Position numbers and translations under genes: made by a program. Of a stretch of DNA of 64,000 nt, positions 36,561 through 48,558 are shown piece after piece. The DNA lies in the NCBI RefSeq assembly GCF_000312045.1, contig NZ_HE978634.1:62001-126000 (forward strand). The letters run 5' to 3'. The DNA is from Noviherbaspirillum massiliense JC206. GTDB taxonomy: Bacteria; Pseudomonadota; Gammaproteobacteria; Burkholderiales; Burkholderiaceae_D. The notes under the pieces were generated by a model, which saw nothing but the letters and a program-made list of their open reading frames with translations, was not told the origin of the DNA and ran no database searches. Positions within the stretch are counted from its first letter, which is position 1. Every line of letters starts with the position of its first letter.

Positions 36561-36761
36561 TCACCCACCGCCTATTGCGCGGACGATATCCACCCGGTCG
36601 CTCGGCTGCAGCACGCGCTGCGACCACAACTGCCGCGGCACCACTTCCCGATTGACTGCGACCGCCAGCGACTTGCCTGCCAGGTCGAGCGAAGCGATCA
36701 GATCCTGCACATTCTGGTTTGCCGCAATCGGATGCGGCACGCCGTTCAGTTCGATTTCCAT
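36561..36761 (-). CDS. thiS: Sulfur carrier protein ThiS
   Basis: 66-residue ubiquitin-like carrier that donates sulfur to thiazole synthesis. It begins MEIELNG and ends with the required diglycine (AIGGG). An in-frame ATG six bases upstream at 36767 is possible. It begins 12 bases after thiC. No thiF is in the window, so the activating enzyme must be elsewhere. Confidence 0.93.
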   Translation of the reverse strand: MEIELNGVPHPIAANQNVQDLIASLDLAGKSLAVAVNREVVPRQLWSQRVLQPSDRVDIVRAIGGG

Positions 36762-36772
36762 CGCCATTTCGC

Positions 36773-38704
<1,932 letters not shown>

Positions 38705-38752
38705 CTAGAAACAGCGAAGGAGCGGCGGAAACAGGGAAAGGCCTTCCGATTG

Positions 38753-38842
38753 CTTCCCTTCGCTGGCATTACCCAGATCAGGTTTGAGGGTATTTCTCAC
38801 CCGGCCCGCAAAATGCGTTTGTTCTGGCCAGGACCCCTAGCG
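38753..38842 (-). promoter_or_regulatory. TPP (THI-box) riboswitch of the thiC operon
   Basis: Read on the minus strand, the leader has CTAGGGGTCC at the 5' side, then GGGTGAGAAATACCC (the pyrimidine-sensing arm) and ACCTGATCTGGGTAATGCC followed by AGCGAAGGGAAG, the conserved THI-box core. A GGAAGGCCTTTCC hairpin follows at about 38737-38749, before the thiC ribosome-binding site. High TPP should lower expression of thiCSGDE. Confidence 0.96.
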
Positions 38843-38870
38843 TTTTGCCTCATAAAAACAGCATTGGCGA

Positions 38871-38918
38871 ATTATACGCCTCGTTCCAAGGCAAGTCAGC
38901 GACCGCCTCCCTTATAAT
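38871..38918. promoter_or_regulatory. Divergent -10 elements for thiC and valS
   Basis: A TATAAT reads on the minus strand at 38871-38876, with CTGACT 17 bases upstream, and would start transcription just ahead of the riboswitch. A second TATAAT reads on the plus strand at 38913-38918, 30 bases before valS, without a clear -35 box. Confidence 0.5.
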
Positions 38919-38947
38919 GTGAGGTTTCGCAAAACTTACGTCCAATC

Positions 38948-41758
38948 ATGGAATTAGCCAAATCCTTCGAGCCCACCGACATTGAAAAGCACTGGCGCGT
39001 CGAATGGGAAAAACGCGGTTACTACACCGCTACTACCGATGCCGGCAAGCCTTCCTTCAGCATTCAGTTGCCGCCGCCCAATGTCACAGGCACCCTGCAC
39101 ATGGGGCATGCCTTCAACCAGACCATCATGGATGGCCTGACCCGCTATTACCGGATGCGCGGCTTCAATACCGCGTGGATCCCGGGCACCGACCATGCGG
39201 GCATTGCCACGCAAATCGTGGTCGAACGCCAGCTCGACGCGCAAAAGGTTTCGCGCCATGACCTCGGACGCGCAAAATTCCTGGAAAAAGTGTGGGAGTG
39301 GAAAGAGCATTCCGGCTCCACGATTACCGGCCAGATGCGCCGCCTCGGCGCTTCCACCGACTGGAGCCGCGAATACTTCACGATGGACGCGAAGATGTCC
39401 AAGGCGGTGACCGAAGTCTTCGTGCGCCTGTACGAGCAGGGTCTCATCTATCGCGGCAAGCGCCTGGTGAACTGGGACCCGAAACTCCTGACCGCGGTCT
39501 CCGACCTGGAAGTGGTGTCGGAAGAAGAAGACGGTTCCATGTGGCAGATCCGCTATCCGCTCGCCGACGGTAGCGGGCACATCACGGTAGCCACCACCCG
39601 CCCCGAGACCATGCTGGGTGACGTCGCGGTGGCGGTCGATCCGACCGACGAACGCTATACGCACCTGCACGGCAAGCTGCTGAAGCTGCCCCTGACCGGC
39701 CGCGAAATCCCGATCATCGCCGACGATTACGTGGACAAGGAATTCGGCACCGGCTGCGTGAAGATCACGCCGGCGCACGACTTCAACGACTATGCCGTCG
39801 GCCAGCGCCACCAGCTCCCCCAGATCAACATCTTCACGCTCGACGCCAAGATCAACGAGAACGGTCCCGAGAAATACCGCGGCCTGGACCGCTACGAAGC
39901 GCGCAAGCAGATCGTTGCCGACCTTGAAGCCCAAGGCTTGCTGGACTCGGTCAAGCCGCACAAGCTGATGGTGCCGCGCGGCGACCGCACCAGTGTGGTG
40001 ATCGAGCCGATGCTGACCGACCAGTGGTTCGTCGCCATGAGCAAGCCGGCGCCGGCAGGCACGTACTTCCCGGGCAAGTCGATCGCCGAAGTCGCGCTGG
40101 AAAAGGTCGCGGATGGCTCGATCAAGTTCATCCCGGAAAACTGGACTACCACCTATAACCAGTGGCTCAACAATATCCAGGACTGGTGCATTTCCCGCCA
40201 GCTCTGGTGGGGTCACCAGATTCCGGCCTGGTATGACGACGAAGGCAAGATCTACGTCGCGCGCAACGAGGAAGATGCGAGGAAGCAGGCCGGCGGCAAG
40301 GCGCTGCGGCGCGAAAGCGATGTGCTCGACACCTGGTTCTCGTCGGCGCTGGTGCCCTTCTCTTCCCTCGGCTGGCCGGAAGAAACCCCGGACTACAAGC
40401 TGTTCCTGCCATCCTCGGTGCTGGTGACCGGCTTCGACATCATCTTCTTCTGGGTGGCGCGGATGGTAATGATGACCACCCACTTCACCGGCAAGGTGCC
40501 GTTCGAGAACGTGTACGTGCACGGCCTGGTGCGCGACGCCAGTGGCCAGAAGATGTCCAAGTCCAAGGGCAATACGCTTGACCCGATCGACCTGATCGAC
40601 GGCATCGATGTGGAATCGCTGGTCGCGAAACGCACCACCGGCCTGATGAATCCAAAACAGGCAGAAAGCATCGCGAAGGCCACGCGCAAGGAGTTTCCGA
40701 ATGGCATTCCGGCTTTCGGCACCGACGCCCTGCGCTTCACCATGGCGAGCTACGCCTCGCTCGGCCGCAACATCAACTTCGACCTGAACCGCTGCGAAGG
40801 CTATCGCAATTTCTGCAACAAGCTGTGGAACGCGACCCGCTTCGTGCTCATGAATACCGAAGGCAAGGATTGCGGTTTCGAGGGCGCCTCCTGCAAGGAA
40901 GGCGGCCGCGACTTTTCGCAGGCCGACCGCTGGATCGTGTCGCTTCTGCAGCACACCGAAGCCGAAGTCGAGAAAGGCTTTGCCGACTACCGCTTCGACA
41001 ACATCGCCTCCGCCATCTACAAGTTCGTCTGGGATGAATACTGCGACTGGTATCTGGAGGTCGCGAAAGTGCAGATCCAGAACGGGACCGAAGCACAGCA
41101 GCGCGCCACCCGTCGCACCCTGCTGCGCGTGCTGGAAACCGTGCTGCGCCTGGCGCACCCGATAATTCCCTTCATCACCGAAGAACTGTGGCAGACCGTG
41201 GCGCCGCTGACCGGCCGTACCATGAATCCGGGCGATTCGATCATGTTGCAGCCGTATCCGGCCGAGAACCGCGAAAAGCTGGATGAACAGGCGGAAGCCT
41301 GGATGACGCAGCTGAAGGCGCTGACCGATGCCTGCCGCAACCTGCGCGGCGAGATGCAGCTCTCGCCCGCCCAGCGGGTGCCGCTGGTGATCGAATCCAG
41401 CGCGGACGACAGGCAGCAATTGCTATCCTTCGTGCCCTACCTGCAGGCGCTGGCCAAGCTGTCTGACATACAAGTGCTCGAAGCCCTGCCCGCCTCCCCT
41501 GCGCCGGTGTCAGTCGTCGGCGCGGCGAAGCTGATGCTGAAGGTGGAGATCGACCTGGCGGCAGAACGCGAACGCCTGTCGAAAGAACTCAGCCGCATCG
41601 AGGGAGAAATCGCGAAAGCCAATGCCAAGCTGAGCAACGACAGCTTCATCGCACGCGCGCCGGCCCAGGTGGTCGCCCAGGAGAAGGATAGGCTGGCCAA
41701 TTTCATGACCACACAAGCCAAGCTGCGTGAGCAGTTTGAGAAACTGCAAAAGTCTTGA
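38948..41758 (+). CDS. valS: Valyl-tRNA synthetase
   Basis: 936-residue class I aminoacyl-tRNA synthetase. The HIGH motif appears as HMGH near residue 47 and KMSKS as KMSKSKG near 534. The editing domain lies between them, the anticodon-binding domain after 640, and a C-terminal coiled coil near 860-930 binds tRNA. Divergent from thiC. Confidence 0.98.
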   Translation: MELAKSFEPTDIEKHWRVEWEKRGYYTATTDAGKPSFSIQLPPPNVTGTLHMGHAFNQTIMDGLTRYYRMRGFNTAWIPGTDHAGIATQIVVERQLDAQKVSRHDLGRAKFLEKVWEWKEHSGSTITGQMRRLGASTDWSREYFTMDAKMSKAVTEVFVRLYEQGLIYRGKRLVNWDPKLLTAVSDLEVVSEEEDGSMWQIRYPLADGSGHITVATTRPETMLGDVAVAVDPTDERYTHLHGKLLKLPLTGREIPIIADDYVDKEFGTGCVKITPAHDFNDYAVGQRHQLPQINIFTLDAKINENGPEKYRGLDRYEARKQIVADLEAQGLLDSVKPHKLMVPRGDRTSVVIEPMLTDQWFVAMSKPAPAGTYFPGKSIAEVALEKVADGSIKFIPENWTTTYNQWLNNIQDWCISRQLWWGHQIPAWYDDEGKIYVARNEEDARKQAGGKALRRESDVLDTWFSSALVPFSSLGWPEETPDYKLFLPSSVLVTGFDIIFFWVARMVMMTTHFTGKVPFENVYVHGLVRDASGQKMSKSKGNTLDPIDLIDGIDVESLVAKRTTGLMNPKQAESIAKATRKEFPNGIPAFGTDALRFTMASYASLGRNINFDLNRCEGYRNFCNKLWNATRFVLMNTEGKDCGFEGASCKEGGRDFSQADRWIVSLLQHTEAEVEKGFADYRFDNIASAIYKFVWDEYCDWYLEVAKVQIQNGTEAQQRATRRTLLRVLETVLRLAHPIIPFITEELWQTVAPLTGRTMNPGDSIMLQPYPAENREKLDEQAEAWMTQLKALTDACRNLRGEMQLSPAQRVPLVIESSADDRQQLLSFVPYLQALAKLSDIQVLEALPASPAPVSVVGAAKLMLKVEIDLAAERERLSKELSRIEGEIAKANAKLSNDSFIARAPAQVVAQEKDRLANFMTTQAKLREQFEKLQKS

Positions 41759-41819
41759 TTCGCCCCCTTGATAGGTTCTGATTCCAGGTTTTGACATTCA
41801 TATATATTGAGGAGGCGAC

Positions 41820-42278
41820 ATGCTTAAAAAAACAGCGATGGTCGTGGCTGCGGCCACGGCGATCATTTCCCTGGGCGCACACGCGCAGCAGGCTTCACCC
41901 GTCGGTCTGTGGAAAAACATCGATGACAAGACGGGCAAGCCGAAGGCCCTGATCCGCATTACCGAAAGCAATGGCGAATACAAGGGCAAGATCGAAAAGC
42001 TGTTCCGGGAACCGGGCGAAGACCCGAACCCGAAATGCGACCAGTGCCAGGATAGCCGGAAAGACCAGCCCATCATCGGCATGACGATCCTGACCGGCCT
42101 GAAACAGGACGGCGAGGAATTCACCGGCGGGCAAATCCTCGATCCGGCCAATGGCAAGGTCTACAAGAGCAAGATGGCCGTGGTCGATGGCGGCAAGAAG
42201 CTGGATGTGCGCGGCTATATCGGCATGCCGGCATTCGGACGAACCCAGACTTGGGTGCGCGCCGACCGGGCCGACTGA
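41820..42278 (+). CDS. DUF2147 domain secreted protein
   Basis: 152 residues. Signal peptide of about 22 residues (MLKKTAMVVAAATAIISLGA then HAQQA), followed by a DUF2147 beta-rich domain with GLWKNIDDKTGKPKALIRI and a Cys pair (KCDQCQD). A strong GAGGAGG ribosome-binding site is at about 41808-41815. Function unknown; likely periplasmic. Ends at a bidirectional terminator shared with the convergent SugE gene. Confidence 0.9.
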   Translation: MLKKTAMVVAAATAIISLGAHAQQASPVGLWKNIDDKTGKPKALIRITESNGEYKGKIEKLFREPGEDPNPKCDQCQDSRKDQPIIGMTILTGLKQDGEEFTGGQILDPANGKVYKSKMAVVDGGKKLDVRGYIGMPAFGRTQTWVRADRAD

Positions 42279-42674
42279 CTTGGCCATGCAAAGCAAAAAG
42301 GCGCCTCGTACGGCGCCTTTTTTCATGGGCTTGCGGAGTCCGCGTAGCTGACACCCGGGTTTAATGCGTAGCTTCAGCCCGACGATTCCCAGGATGATCA
42401 GTCCGACGCAGATGAGGCGCAGCGCATTTGCCGGTTCATTGAACAGCACGATGCCGACCAGAGCGCCTCCGGCTGCGCCCATTCCGGTCCAGATGGCATA
42501 GGCTGTGCCGACAGGCAAAGTTTTCAGCGTCCAGCCGACCAGGCCAAAGCTCACGAAGGAAACACTCAGAGCCGCCACGGCATACTCCCGTCGGGCATAG
42601 CCTTCCGACTGCTTGAACAATACCAGCCAGACCACTTCCAGCAATCCTGCAAAGAACAAGACGATCCAGGCCAA
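41895..42674 (-). CDS. sugE: SugE/Gdx family SMR transporter with run-on C-terminus (normal stop missing)
   Basis: The first 103 codons (42366-42674) encode a complete four-helix SugE/Gdx protein: Glu in FFAGLLEVVW, the Gdx motif LPVGTAYAIWTGMGAAGG and the end LGIVGLKLR. SugE/Gdx proteins export guanidinium. The start is a TTG at 42674 with GGAGGA upstream. Relatives stop just after GLKL; here a TAA at 42361-42363 is one base out of frame, as if a base was lost. The frame then runs through the terminator at 42295-42322 and antisense through DUF2147 to a stop at 41895. The tail is probably not a real domain, and the mRNA likely ends without a stop codon. Confidence 0.75.
   Translation of the reverse strand: MAWIVLFFAGLLEVVWLVLFKQSEGYARREYAVAALSVSFVSFGLVGWTLKTLPVGTAYAIWTGMGAAGGALVGIVLFNEPANALRLICVGLIILGIVGLKLRIKPGCQLRGLRKPMKKGAVRGAFLLCMAKSVGPVGAHPSLGSSECRHADIAAHIQLLAAIDHGHLALVDLAIGRIEDLPAGEFLAVLFQAGQDRHADDGLVFPAILALVAFRVRVFARFPEQLFDLALVFAIAFGNADQGLRLARLVIDVFPQTDG
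42295..42322. terminator. Bidirectional terminator between DUF2147 and sugE
   Basis: AAAAAGGCGCC (42295-42305) and GGCGCCTTTTT (42312-42322) form an 11-base-pair stem with a six-base loop and T-runs in both directions. On the minus strand it lies inside the extended sugE reading frame. Confidence 0.92.
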
Positions 42675-42758
42675 TTCTTCCTCCGTGGTGCCGCATGGGC
42701 GCATTGATCCATTCCAGCGCTTTCGCACCGTGCGCGAAAGCGCCGCAGGGAAGATGGC

Positions 42759-43586
42759 TTACACGAAGGAAATAGTCAATCCGGGCAGGAGCACGCCGGA
42801 ACATGCGGACGCCCAGGTTTCGCCGGGCGCGATCGGACAGACATCGGTCCAGGTGCCGGTGGTGATGATTTCGCCGGCGGTCAGCGGCTTGAATTGCTCC
42901 GACTGCGATTTGAGCATCTGATGCAGATGCCATACGGCATGCACGGGGCTGCCGAGCACGTCGCTCCCGAAGCCGGCCGAACGCAGCTCGTCATTGCAGG
43001 ACAGCGACAGGCTGGTGTTGGCCAGCAGCGCGGGCAGGTTCCTGCGCGTGGCGGACGAGAGCATCTTCGGTTCGCCGACGATCAGCGACCCATGCAAGCC
43101 GTAGGCGGCAATCGCATCGACCATCTCGAATTTCCAGTCGGGGAAAGGGCAGACGACGATTTCAAAGGCATGCGCCATCCATTCGATGCATTCGGCCATG
43201 TCCTCGACCGTTGCATCCGGCGGCGGCGTCTGCCCGAGCTTGAATACGACTTCCGGCCCGATGCGCGGCTGCAGCGCGCCGAGCAGGCTCTGGATGCCGC
43301 GGTTGTCCTCGGCAAACCGCACGGTGGAGTCGAACATCGGCGTCCAGACCGGATTCTGGATAGGCTCGGAAACCCCGTACTTCGACCAGATCTTGCGGTT
43401 GGTAAAGCCGATCTTGCGTCCGATCGGCACTTCCCCTTGCGCGATCCGCAAATCCAGCATGCTCTTGACGATGTCGTACCCGTCGGCGATCGACAACTCG
43501 GCGCTTGCCGACAAGGGCGCAATCAGTTTTGCATCCGCGCGCGCCTCCAGCAAGAGATGCGCGTAGCGGTTGGCTTGGGTGGACAT
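42759..43586 (-). CDS. 2-keto-4-pentenoate hydratase/fumarylacetoacetase-fold protein
   Basis: 275 residues from MSTQANRYAHLL (an ATG at 43592 is an alternative). The hydratase/decarboxylase (MhpD/HpaH-like) pattern is seen: GRKIGFTNRKIW, EPIQNPVWTPMFDS, PRIGPEVVFKLG and the C-terminal GEIITTGTWTDVCPI. Such enzymes hydrate 2-hydroxypentadienoates from meta-cleavage pathways. No other catabolic gene is nearby, so the role is open. It lies downstream of ruvB on the same strand. Confidence 0.85.
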   Translation of the reverse strand: MSTQANRYAHLLLEARADAKLIAPLSASAELSIADGYDIVKSMLDLRIAQGEVPIGRKIGFTNRKIWSKYGVSEPIQNPVWTPMFDSTVRFAEDNRGIQSLLGALQPRIGPEVVFKLGQTPPPDATVEDMAECIEWMAHAFEIVVCPFPDWKFEMVDAIAAYGLHGSLIVGEPKMLSSATRRNLPALLANTSLSLSCNDELRSAGFGSDVLGSPVHAVWHLHQMLKSQSEQFKPLTAGEIITTGTWTDVCPIAPGETWASACSGVLLPGLTISFV

Positions 43587-43917
43587 GAGCATAGCGGGAC
43601 CGGACCTGAAATGATGTGAATGCCGGCAACCGCATTCCCTGCAACCATGACGGATGCTGTAAAAAGTGGCACAACGGGAATGGCGGAGGCGCAGGCAAAA
43701 ACGGAACACCTCTGCTAGAACCGAAGATTATGAGGGAAAATGTCCGGGTTTTAATAAAAATCTGCAATCCGCGTATTTTCCCGGATTCCCTCCAATCCCC
43801 TCTAAAGATCATGCCTGTCCATCAAAAGTTCGGCGTCTTCAAGCCAGACTTGGGAGCGGTGGCGCTGGCCTGATATCCGGGCAGGCCGGGTGTGGACAGC
43901 TCAGTGTGCACCCGCTG
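43587..43917. other. Intergenic region hydratase / ruvB, no gene seen
   Basis: 331 bases. An inverted repeat GGCCTG/CAGGCC at 43867-43887 with a nine-base loop lies 30 bases after the ruvB stop and may act as its terminator, though no T-run follows. Two short plus-strand open frames here have no recognisable domain or ribosome-binding site. Confidence 0.35.
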
Positions 43918-44976
43918 TCACGGCGCATCCCATAAATCGCCGCTGGAACCGGTGCGAGGTGCCGTGATGCCGAAGTGGGTATAGGCAGCCGCAGTGGCGA
44001 TGCGGCCGCGCGGGGTGCGCTGCAGATAACCCTGCTGGATCAGGTAGGGTTCGAGCACGTCTTCGATGGTGTCGCGCTCTTCCCCGATGGCGGCAGCGAG
44101 GTTGTCCAGGCCCACCGGGCCTCCGTTGAACTTGAACAGCACGGCTTCGAGCAGCTTGCGGTCCATCACATCGAAGCCCACCGGGTCGACATCCAGCATC
44201 ACCAGCGCTGCATCCGCCATCGCTTTCGTGATTTCGCCCGTGCCCTTGACTTCGGCATAGTCGCGCACGCGGCGCAGCAGGCGGTTGGCAATACGCGGCG
44301 TGCCGCGGCTGCGCCTGGCGATTTCGAAGGCGCCGTCGGGAACGATGGGGGCATTCAGCAGCGAAGCGCTGCGGGTAATGATTTTTGCCAGTTCTTCCGG
44401 CGTATAGAACTCCAGTCGCGCCACAATGCCGAAGCGGTCGCGCAGGGGATTGGTAAGCATGCCGGCACGGGTGGTGGCCCCGACCAGGGTGAACGGCTGC
44501 AGGTCCAGCCGCACCGAACGCGCCGCCGGGCCTTCACCGATCATGATATCGATCTGGTAATCCTCGAGCGCCGGATACAGGATTTCCTCCACCATCGGCG
44601 ACAGCCGGTGGATTTCATCGATGAACAGCACATCGTTCGGCTCCAGGTTGGTGAGCAGCGCGGCCAGATCGCCGGCGCGCTCCAGCACCGGGCCGGAAGT
44701 CTGGCGCAGGTTCACCCCCATTTCGCGCGCAATGATGTGCGCGAGCGTGGTCTTGCCCAGGCCCGGCGGGCCGAACAGCAGGGTATGGTCGAGCGCTTCG
44801 CGCCGCTGGCGCGCAGCCTTGATGAAGATTTCAAGCTGGCTATGGATTTTTTCCTGCCCGACATATTCGTCGAGCTGTTTCGGCCGCAGCGCGCGTTCGA
44901 TGGCTTCTTCATTCGGCGACACCGGGGTGGCGGCAATGATGCGCTGTTCGCTGAAGTTGTCGGTCTGGATACTCAT
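43918..44976 (-). CDS. ruvB: Holliday junction branch migration ATPase RuvB
   Basis: 352-residue AAA+ motor of the RuvABC resolvasome. Walker [10 protein letters not shown] is near residue 69, Walker B DEIHRL near 120, sensor I GATTRAG and the C-terminal winged helix ending with QRTPRGR. It follows ruvA by 34 bases on the same strand. Confidence 0.97.
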   Translation of the reverse strand: MSIQTDNFSEQRIIAATPVSPNEEAIERALRPKQLDEYVGQEKIHSQLEIFIKAARQRREALDHTLLFGPPGLGKTTLAHIIAREMGVNLRQTSGPVLERAGDLAALLTNLEPNDVLFIDEIHRLSPMVEEILYPALEDYQIDIMIGEGPAARSVRLDLQPFTLVGATTRAGMLTNPLRDRFGIVARLEFYTPEELAKIITRSASLLNAPIVPDGAFEIARRSRGTPRIANRLLRRVRDYAEVKGTGEITKAMADAALVMLDVDPVGFDVMDRKLLEAVLFKFNGGPVGLDNLAAAIGEERDTIEDVLEPYLIQQGYLQRTPRGRIATAAAYTHFGITAPRTGSSGDLWDAP

Positions 44977-45010
44977 GGTTCTGCTTCCTCAAGCGGGAAT
45001 GTATTGCGCC

Positions 45011-45589
45011 TCACCCCTTCGACAGGGCTTTCAGCGCCAGCTTGATGCCTTCGGACACGCCGCTCCCGGCAGGCACCTGCTTCATCGCCAGCATCGCTTC
45101 CTTGTCGGAATAGCCGAGCGCGAGTAGCGCGTTCAGGATGTCGGAGGTCGTGTCATGCTGCTGCAATCCGCCCGCCGCGCCCAAGTCGGCGCCGAGCTTG
45201 CCCTTCAGTTCGAGCAGCAGGCGCTCGGCCGTTTTCTTGCCGATGCCCGGGATCCTGGTCAGCCGCCCCGCTTCCTGCAGGGTGATGGCCTGGGCCAGGT
45301 CCGCCACCGACATGCCGGACAGGATCGCCAGCGCAGTGCGCGCGCCTATGCCGGAAATCTTGATCAGCTGCTTGAAGACATCGCGTTCCCCGGCAGTGCC
45401 GAAGCCATACAGCAGGTGCGCATCCTCGCGCACGGCAAGATGGGTCAGGAGGACGACCTTTTCTCCGGTGCCGGGCAAGTTGTAGAAGGTGCTCATCGGC
45501 ACATCGACTTCATAGCCGACACCACCGCAATCGACCAGCAACTGAGGGGGATTCTTTTCAAGCAGGATTCCGGAAAGGCGACCGATCAT
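45011..45589 (-). CDS. ruvA: Holliday junction branch migration protein RuvA
   Basis: 192-residue tetrameric junction-binding subunit. The N-terminal OB fold ([20 protein letters not shown]), two helix-hairpin-helix motifs ([13 protein letters not shown] and [16 protein letters not shown]) and the C-terminal RuvB-binding helices ([15 protein letters not shown]) are all present. Confidence 0.97.
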   Translation of the reverse strand: MIGRLSGILLEKNPPQLLVDCGGVGYEVDVPMSTFYNLPGTGEKVVLLTHLAVREDAHLLYGFGTAGERDVFKQLIKISGIGARTALAILSGMSVADLAQAITLQEAGRLTRIPGIGKKTAERLLLELKGKLGADLGAAGGLQQHDTTSDILNALLALGYSDKEAMLAMKQVPAGSGVSEGIKLALKALSKG

Positions 45590-45780
45590 AGTGCGAAGAC
45601 CTTAAAAACGCAGATGGCATCATACAGGACAACGAATAGGACAACGACTGGGGTGATGAGGCAGAAGCAAGTTGAACATTCCACAAGGCAAGCAAGCGCT
45701 GCTTTCGATTTGCCGCGCACCTGCCTCAGCCTTGACGCCGCATAAGGATTTTTCTCAGAGTGCCATGCTCTAATAGGCTC

Positions 45781-46242
45781 ATGCGTACCCGGCAACGAAA
45801 ACTCCTGAACAACAATTACATACGCTTTCCCTTATTCTGGATAGGCACCATCCTGGGAATCGTATGGGCATCGCCATTGACCGTGCTCGGTCTGCTGATG
45901 GCGTTGCCGGTTGTTCTGATTCGCGGCCAGATGCAACTAGTCCGGCATCCGACGATTGCGATCCTGGTACGCGGCCCGTTTGCCGATCAGTTGCTGAGCC
46001 GTCACCCCTTTGGCGCCATGACAGCCATGGCGCTCGGCCATGTCGTCATTGCCGAGCAACAGGGATTGTCCTCACGCGTGCTGATACATGAACTTGCACA
46101 TGTACGCCAGGCGGCTCGCTGGGGCATTATCTTCCCCTTCGCCTACATCGCTTCCAGCGCCTGGGCGGGAATCCGCGGGCGCGATGCCTACTGGCACAAC
46201 AAGTTTGAAATCGACGCCCGGGAAGCGGAAAAGCAGTTTTAA
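45781..46242 (+). CDS. Uncharacterised membrane protein with HExxH zinc-peptidase motif
   Basis: 153 residues. Two hydrophobic segments near residues 18-50 form a membrane anchor. A metalloprotease-like HELAHVRQ follows near residues 107-114, then a short hydrophobic stretch and, near the end, FEIDAREAEKQF whose glutamates could supply a third metal ligand, as in small gluzincin-type peptidases. The family is not recognised with certainty. It is inserted on the opposite strand between ruvC and ruvA, which are otherwise a contiguous unit. Start chosen at 45781; an in-frame codon exists at 45760. Confidence 0.7.
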   Translation: MRTRQRKLLNNNYIRFPLFWIGTILGIVWASPLTVLGLLMALPVVLIRGQMQLVRHPTIAILVRGPFADQLLSRHPFGAMTAMALGHVVIAEQQGLSSRVLIHELAHVRQAARWGIIFPFAYIASSAWAGIRGRDAYWHNKFEIDAREAEKQF

Positions 46243-46302
46243 CGCCCTGTCCGCGCGACGCCAGGTCGCACTTGCCTGAAGCTCAAGTCTGGCGCAACGG
46301 TC

Positions 46303-46845
46303 TCACCCGACCAGCCTCCCGCGCCGTACCCGCAACCCCTTCTTCGCCAGCGCCGGCGCCAGTCCGCCAAGAGTGTCCAATATCTCGCCGCCATGCGCGT
46401 GGCAAATCGCGACGCCGAGCGCGTCCGCCGCATCCGGCCCCGGGACACCCGGCAACAGCAGCAGGCGCTGCACCATGTCCTGCACCTGCTGCTTTTGCGC
46501 CTTGCCATGGCCAACGACCGCCTGCTTGATTTGCAGCGCCGTGTATTCGGCAACCATGAGGTCCGCATTGACCAGCGCGCAGATCGCGGCACCGCGCGCC
46601 TGGCCGAGCAGGAGCGTGGATTGCGGATTGACGTTGACGAACACCTTTTCGATCGCGGCACAGTCGGGTGCATAGGTGCGGATGATTTCCGACACGCCCG
46701 AAAGGATGACCTTCAGCCGCTGCGGCAGATCGGCATCCGGCGTCTTGATGGTGCCGGAAGCGATATAGGACAGCTTGTTGCCCTGCTTGTGGATTACGCC
46801 GAAGCCGGTGGTGCGCAAGCCGGGGTCGATGCCGAGAATTTTCAT
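46303..46845 (-). CDS. ruvC: Crossover junction endodeoxyribonuclease RuvC
   Basis: 180-residue RNase-H-fold resolvase. The first catalytic Asp is in [14 protein letters not shown], the glutamate in [11 protein letters not shown], and the later acidic pair in [15 protein letters not shown]. It is separated from ruvA by the opposite-strand membrane protein gene. It follows purH after a 39-base gap containing a hairpin. Confidence 0.96.
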   Translation of the reverse strand: MKILGIDPGLRTTGFGVIHKQGNKLSYIASGTIKTPDADLPQRLKVILSGVSEIIRTYAPDCAAIEKVFVNVNPQSTLLLGQARGAAICALVNADLMVAEYTALQIKQAVVGHGKAQKQQVQDMVQRLLLLPGVPGPDAADALGVAICHAHGGEILDTLGGLAPALAKKGLRVRRGRLVG

Positions 46846-46851
46846 GCAGTC

Positions 46852-46875
46852 GCCCTTCCCGCTTGCAGGAAGGGC
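46852..46875. repeat. Hairpin between purH and ruvC
   Basis: GCCCTTCC (46852-46859) pairs with GGAAGGGC (46868-46875) across an eight-base loop. It lies between the purH stop and the ruvC start with no T-run, so it is more likely an mRNA structure than a strong terminator. Confidence 0.5.
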
Positions 46876-46884
46876 CCTTTACTA

Positions 46885-48450
46885 TCAATGTCTGAAATGG
46901 CGCGTGCCTGTCAACAGCATCACCACGCCGCGCTCGTTGGCGGCGTCGATCACTTCCTGGTCGCGCATGGAGCCGCCGGGCTGGATCACGCAAGTCGCGC
47001 CCGCATCCACCACCACATCGAGACCGTCGCGGAACGGGAAGAAGGCATCGGATGCCACCGCCGAACCGGCCAGCGACAGCCCGGCATTCTGCGCCTTGAT
47101 CGATGCGATGCGCGCGGAATCGACACGGCTCATCTGGCCGGCGCCGACGCCCAGCGTCATGCCATTGCCGCAGAATACGATCGCATTCGACTTGACGAAC
47201 TTGGCCACGCGCCAGGCGAACATCAGGTCCTGCATCTGCTGCAGGGTCGGCTGCTTCTGGCTCACCACTTTCAGCTCGGCCGGCAGGACATTTTTTGCGT
47301 CCGGCGACTGCAGCAGCAGGCCGCCGCCGACGCGCTTGAAGTCATAAGCATTGACGTCGGCAGCCAGCGGGATTTCCAGCAGGCGCACGTTCTGCTTGGC
47401 TGCGAAGACGTCCCGCGCTTCCTGGGTGAACGACGGTGCGATCAGGACTTCGACGAATTGCTTGGCTACGGCTTCCGCCGCCTTGCCGTCCAGCGTGCGG
47501 TTGAAGGCGATGATGCCGCCGAAGGCGGAAGTCGGATCGGTCTTGAATGCCTTGCTGTAGGCGTCCAGCGGGTTGGTGCCGGTCGCCACGCCGCAGGGAT
47601 TGGCATGCTTGATGATGACGCAGGCGCTTTCCTCGAAAGTCTTCACGCATTCCCAGGCAGCATCGGCATCGGCGATGTTGTTGTAGGACAGTTCCTTGCC
47701 CTGCAATTGGCGGTAATTGGCGAGTGCGCCTTCGACCGGCACCAGATCGCGGTAAAACGCCGCCGACTGGTGCGGGTTTTCGCCATAGCGCATGTCCTGC
47801 ACCTTTTCGAAATGCAGATTCAGCGTCTGCGGATAGGCGCTGCGGGTCGCATGCTGGCGGTCTTCGCCGAGCGAGGTGAAGTAGTTGGTGATGGCGCCGT
47901 CGTATTGTGCGGTATGGGCAAAGACTTTCTTCGCCAGCGCGAACCGGGTCTCGTAGCTCACCTCGCCCTTGTTCGCTTCCATCTCGCCCAGCACGCGGGC
48001 GTAATCGGCCGGATCGCAGATCACCACCACATCCTTGTGGTTCTTCGCCGAGGAGCGCAGCATCGCCGGGCCGCCGATATCGATGTTCTCGATCGCATCT
48101 TCCAGCGTGCATTGTTCCTTGGCCACGGTCTGCTGGAAGGGATACAGGTTCACCACCACCATGTCGATGGTTGGAATGGCATGCTTTTGCAGCGCCGCCA
48201 TATGCTCAGGAAAGTCGCGACGCGCAAGGATGCCGCCATGGACTTTCGGATGCAGCGTCTTCACGCGGCCGTCGAGCATTTCCGGAAATCCGGTGTAGTC
48301 GGCGACTTCGGTCACCTGCAGGCCGTTATCGGCCAGCAGTTTGGCGGTGCCGCCGGTGGAAAGCAGCTTGACGCCCATGGAAGAAAGCGCGCGTGCGAAT
48401 TCGAGTACGCCGGCCTTGTCGGACACGGAGATGAGGGCTTGTCTGATCAT
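46885..48450 (-). CDS. purH: Bifunctional AICAR transformylase / IMP cyclohydrolase
   Basis: 521-residue enzyme for the last two steps of IMP synthesis. The N-terminal MGS-like cyclohydrolase domain ([25 protein letters not shown]) and the C-terminal transformylase domain ([24 protein letters not shown]) are complete. Lies between fis and ruvC on the minus strand. Confidence 0.97.
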   Translation of the reverse strand: MIRQALISVSDKAGVLEFARALSSMGVKLLSTGGTAKLLADNGLQVTEVADYTGFPEMLDGRVKTLHPKVHGGILARRDFPEHMAALQKHAIPTIDMVVVNLYPFQQTVAKEQCTLEDAIENIDIGGPAMLRSSAKNHKDVVVICDPADYARVLGEMEANKGEVSYETRFALAKKVFAHTAQYDGAITNYFTSLGEDRQHATRSAYPQTLNLHFEKVQDMRYGENPHQSAAFYRDLVPVEGALANYRQLQGKELSYNNIADADAAWECVKTFEESACVIIKHANPCGVATGTNPLDAYSKAFKTDPTSAFGGIIAFNRTLDGKAAEAVAKQFVEVLIAPSFTQEARDVFAAKQNVRLLEIPLAADVNAYDFKRVGGGLLLQSPDAKNVLPAELKVVSQKQPTLQQMQDLMFAWRVAKFVKSNAIVFCGNGMTLGVGAGQMSRVDSARIASIKAQNAGLSLAGSAVASDAFFPFRDGLDVVVDAGATCVIQPGGSMRDQEVIDAANERGVVMLLTGTRHFRH

Positions 48451-48558
48451 GATGAGGATGCCGAAAGTAATGGATAACCTAAAGGCGCCGGTTGCAGTCT
48501 TCGCTGCTCCGACGCCCTTATGTTATCGATCACCGCTGTCGATCAGTATGTCTGTCGA

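Noticed and set aside
43616-43935. Two overlapping plus-strand frames in the hydratase/ruvB gap
   Set aside because: No recognisable domain, no ribosome-binding site, and one runs into the ruvB 3' end.
45732-45776. TTGACG followed by TAATAG as a promoter for the metallopeptidase gene
   Set aside because: Spacing between the boxes is about twice the usual 17 bases.
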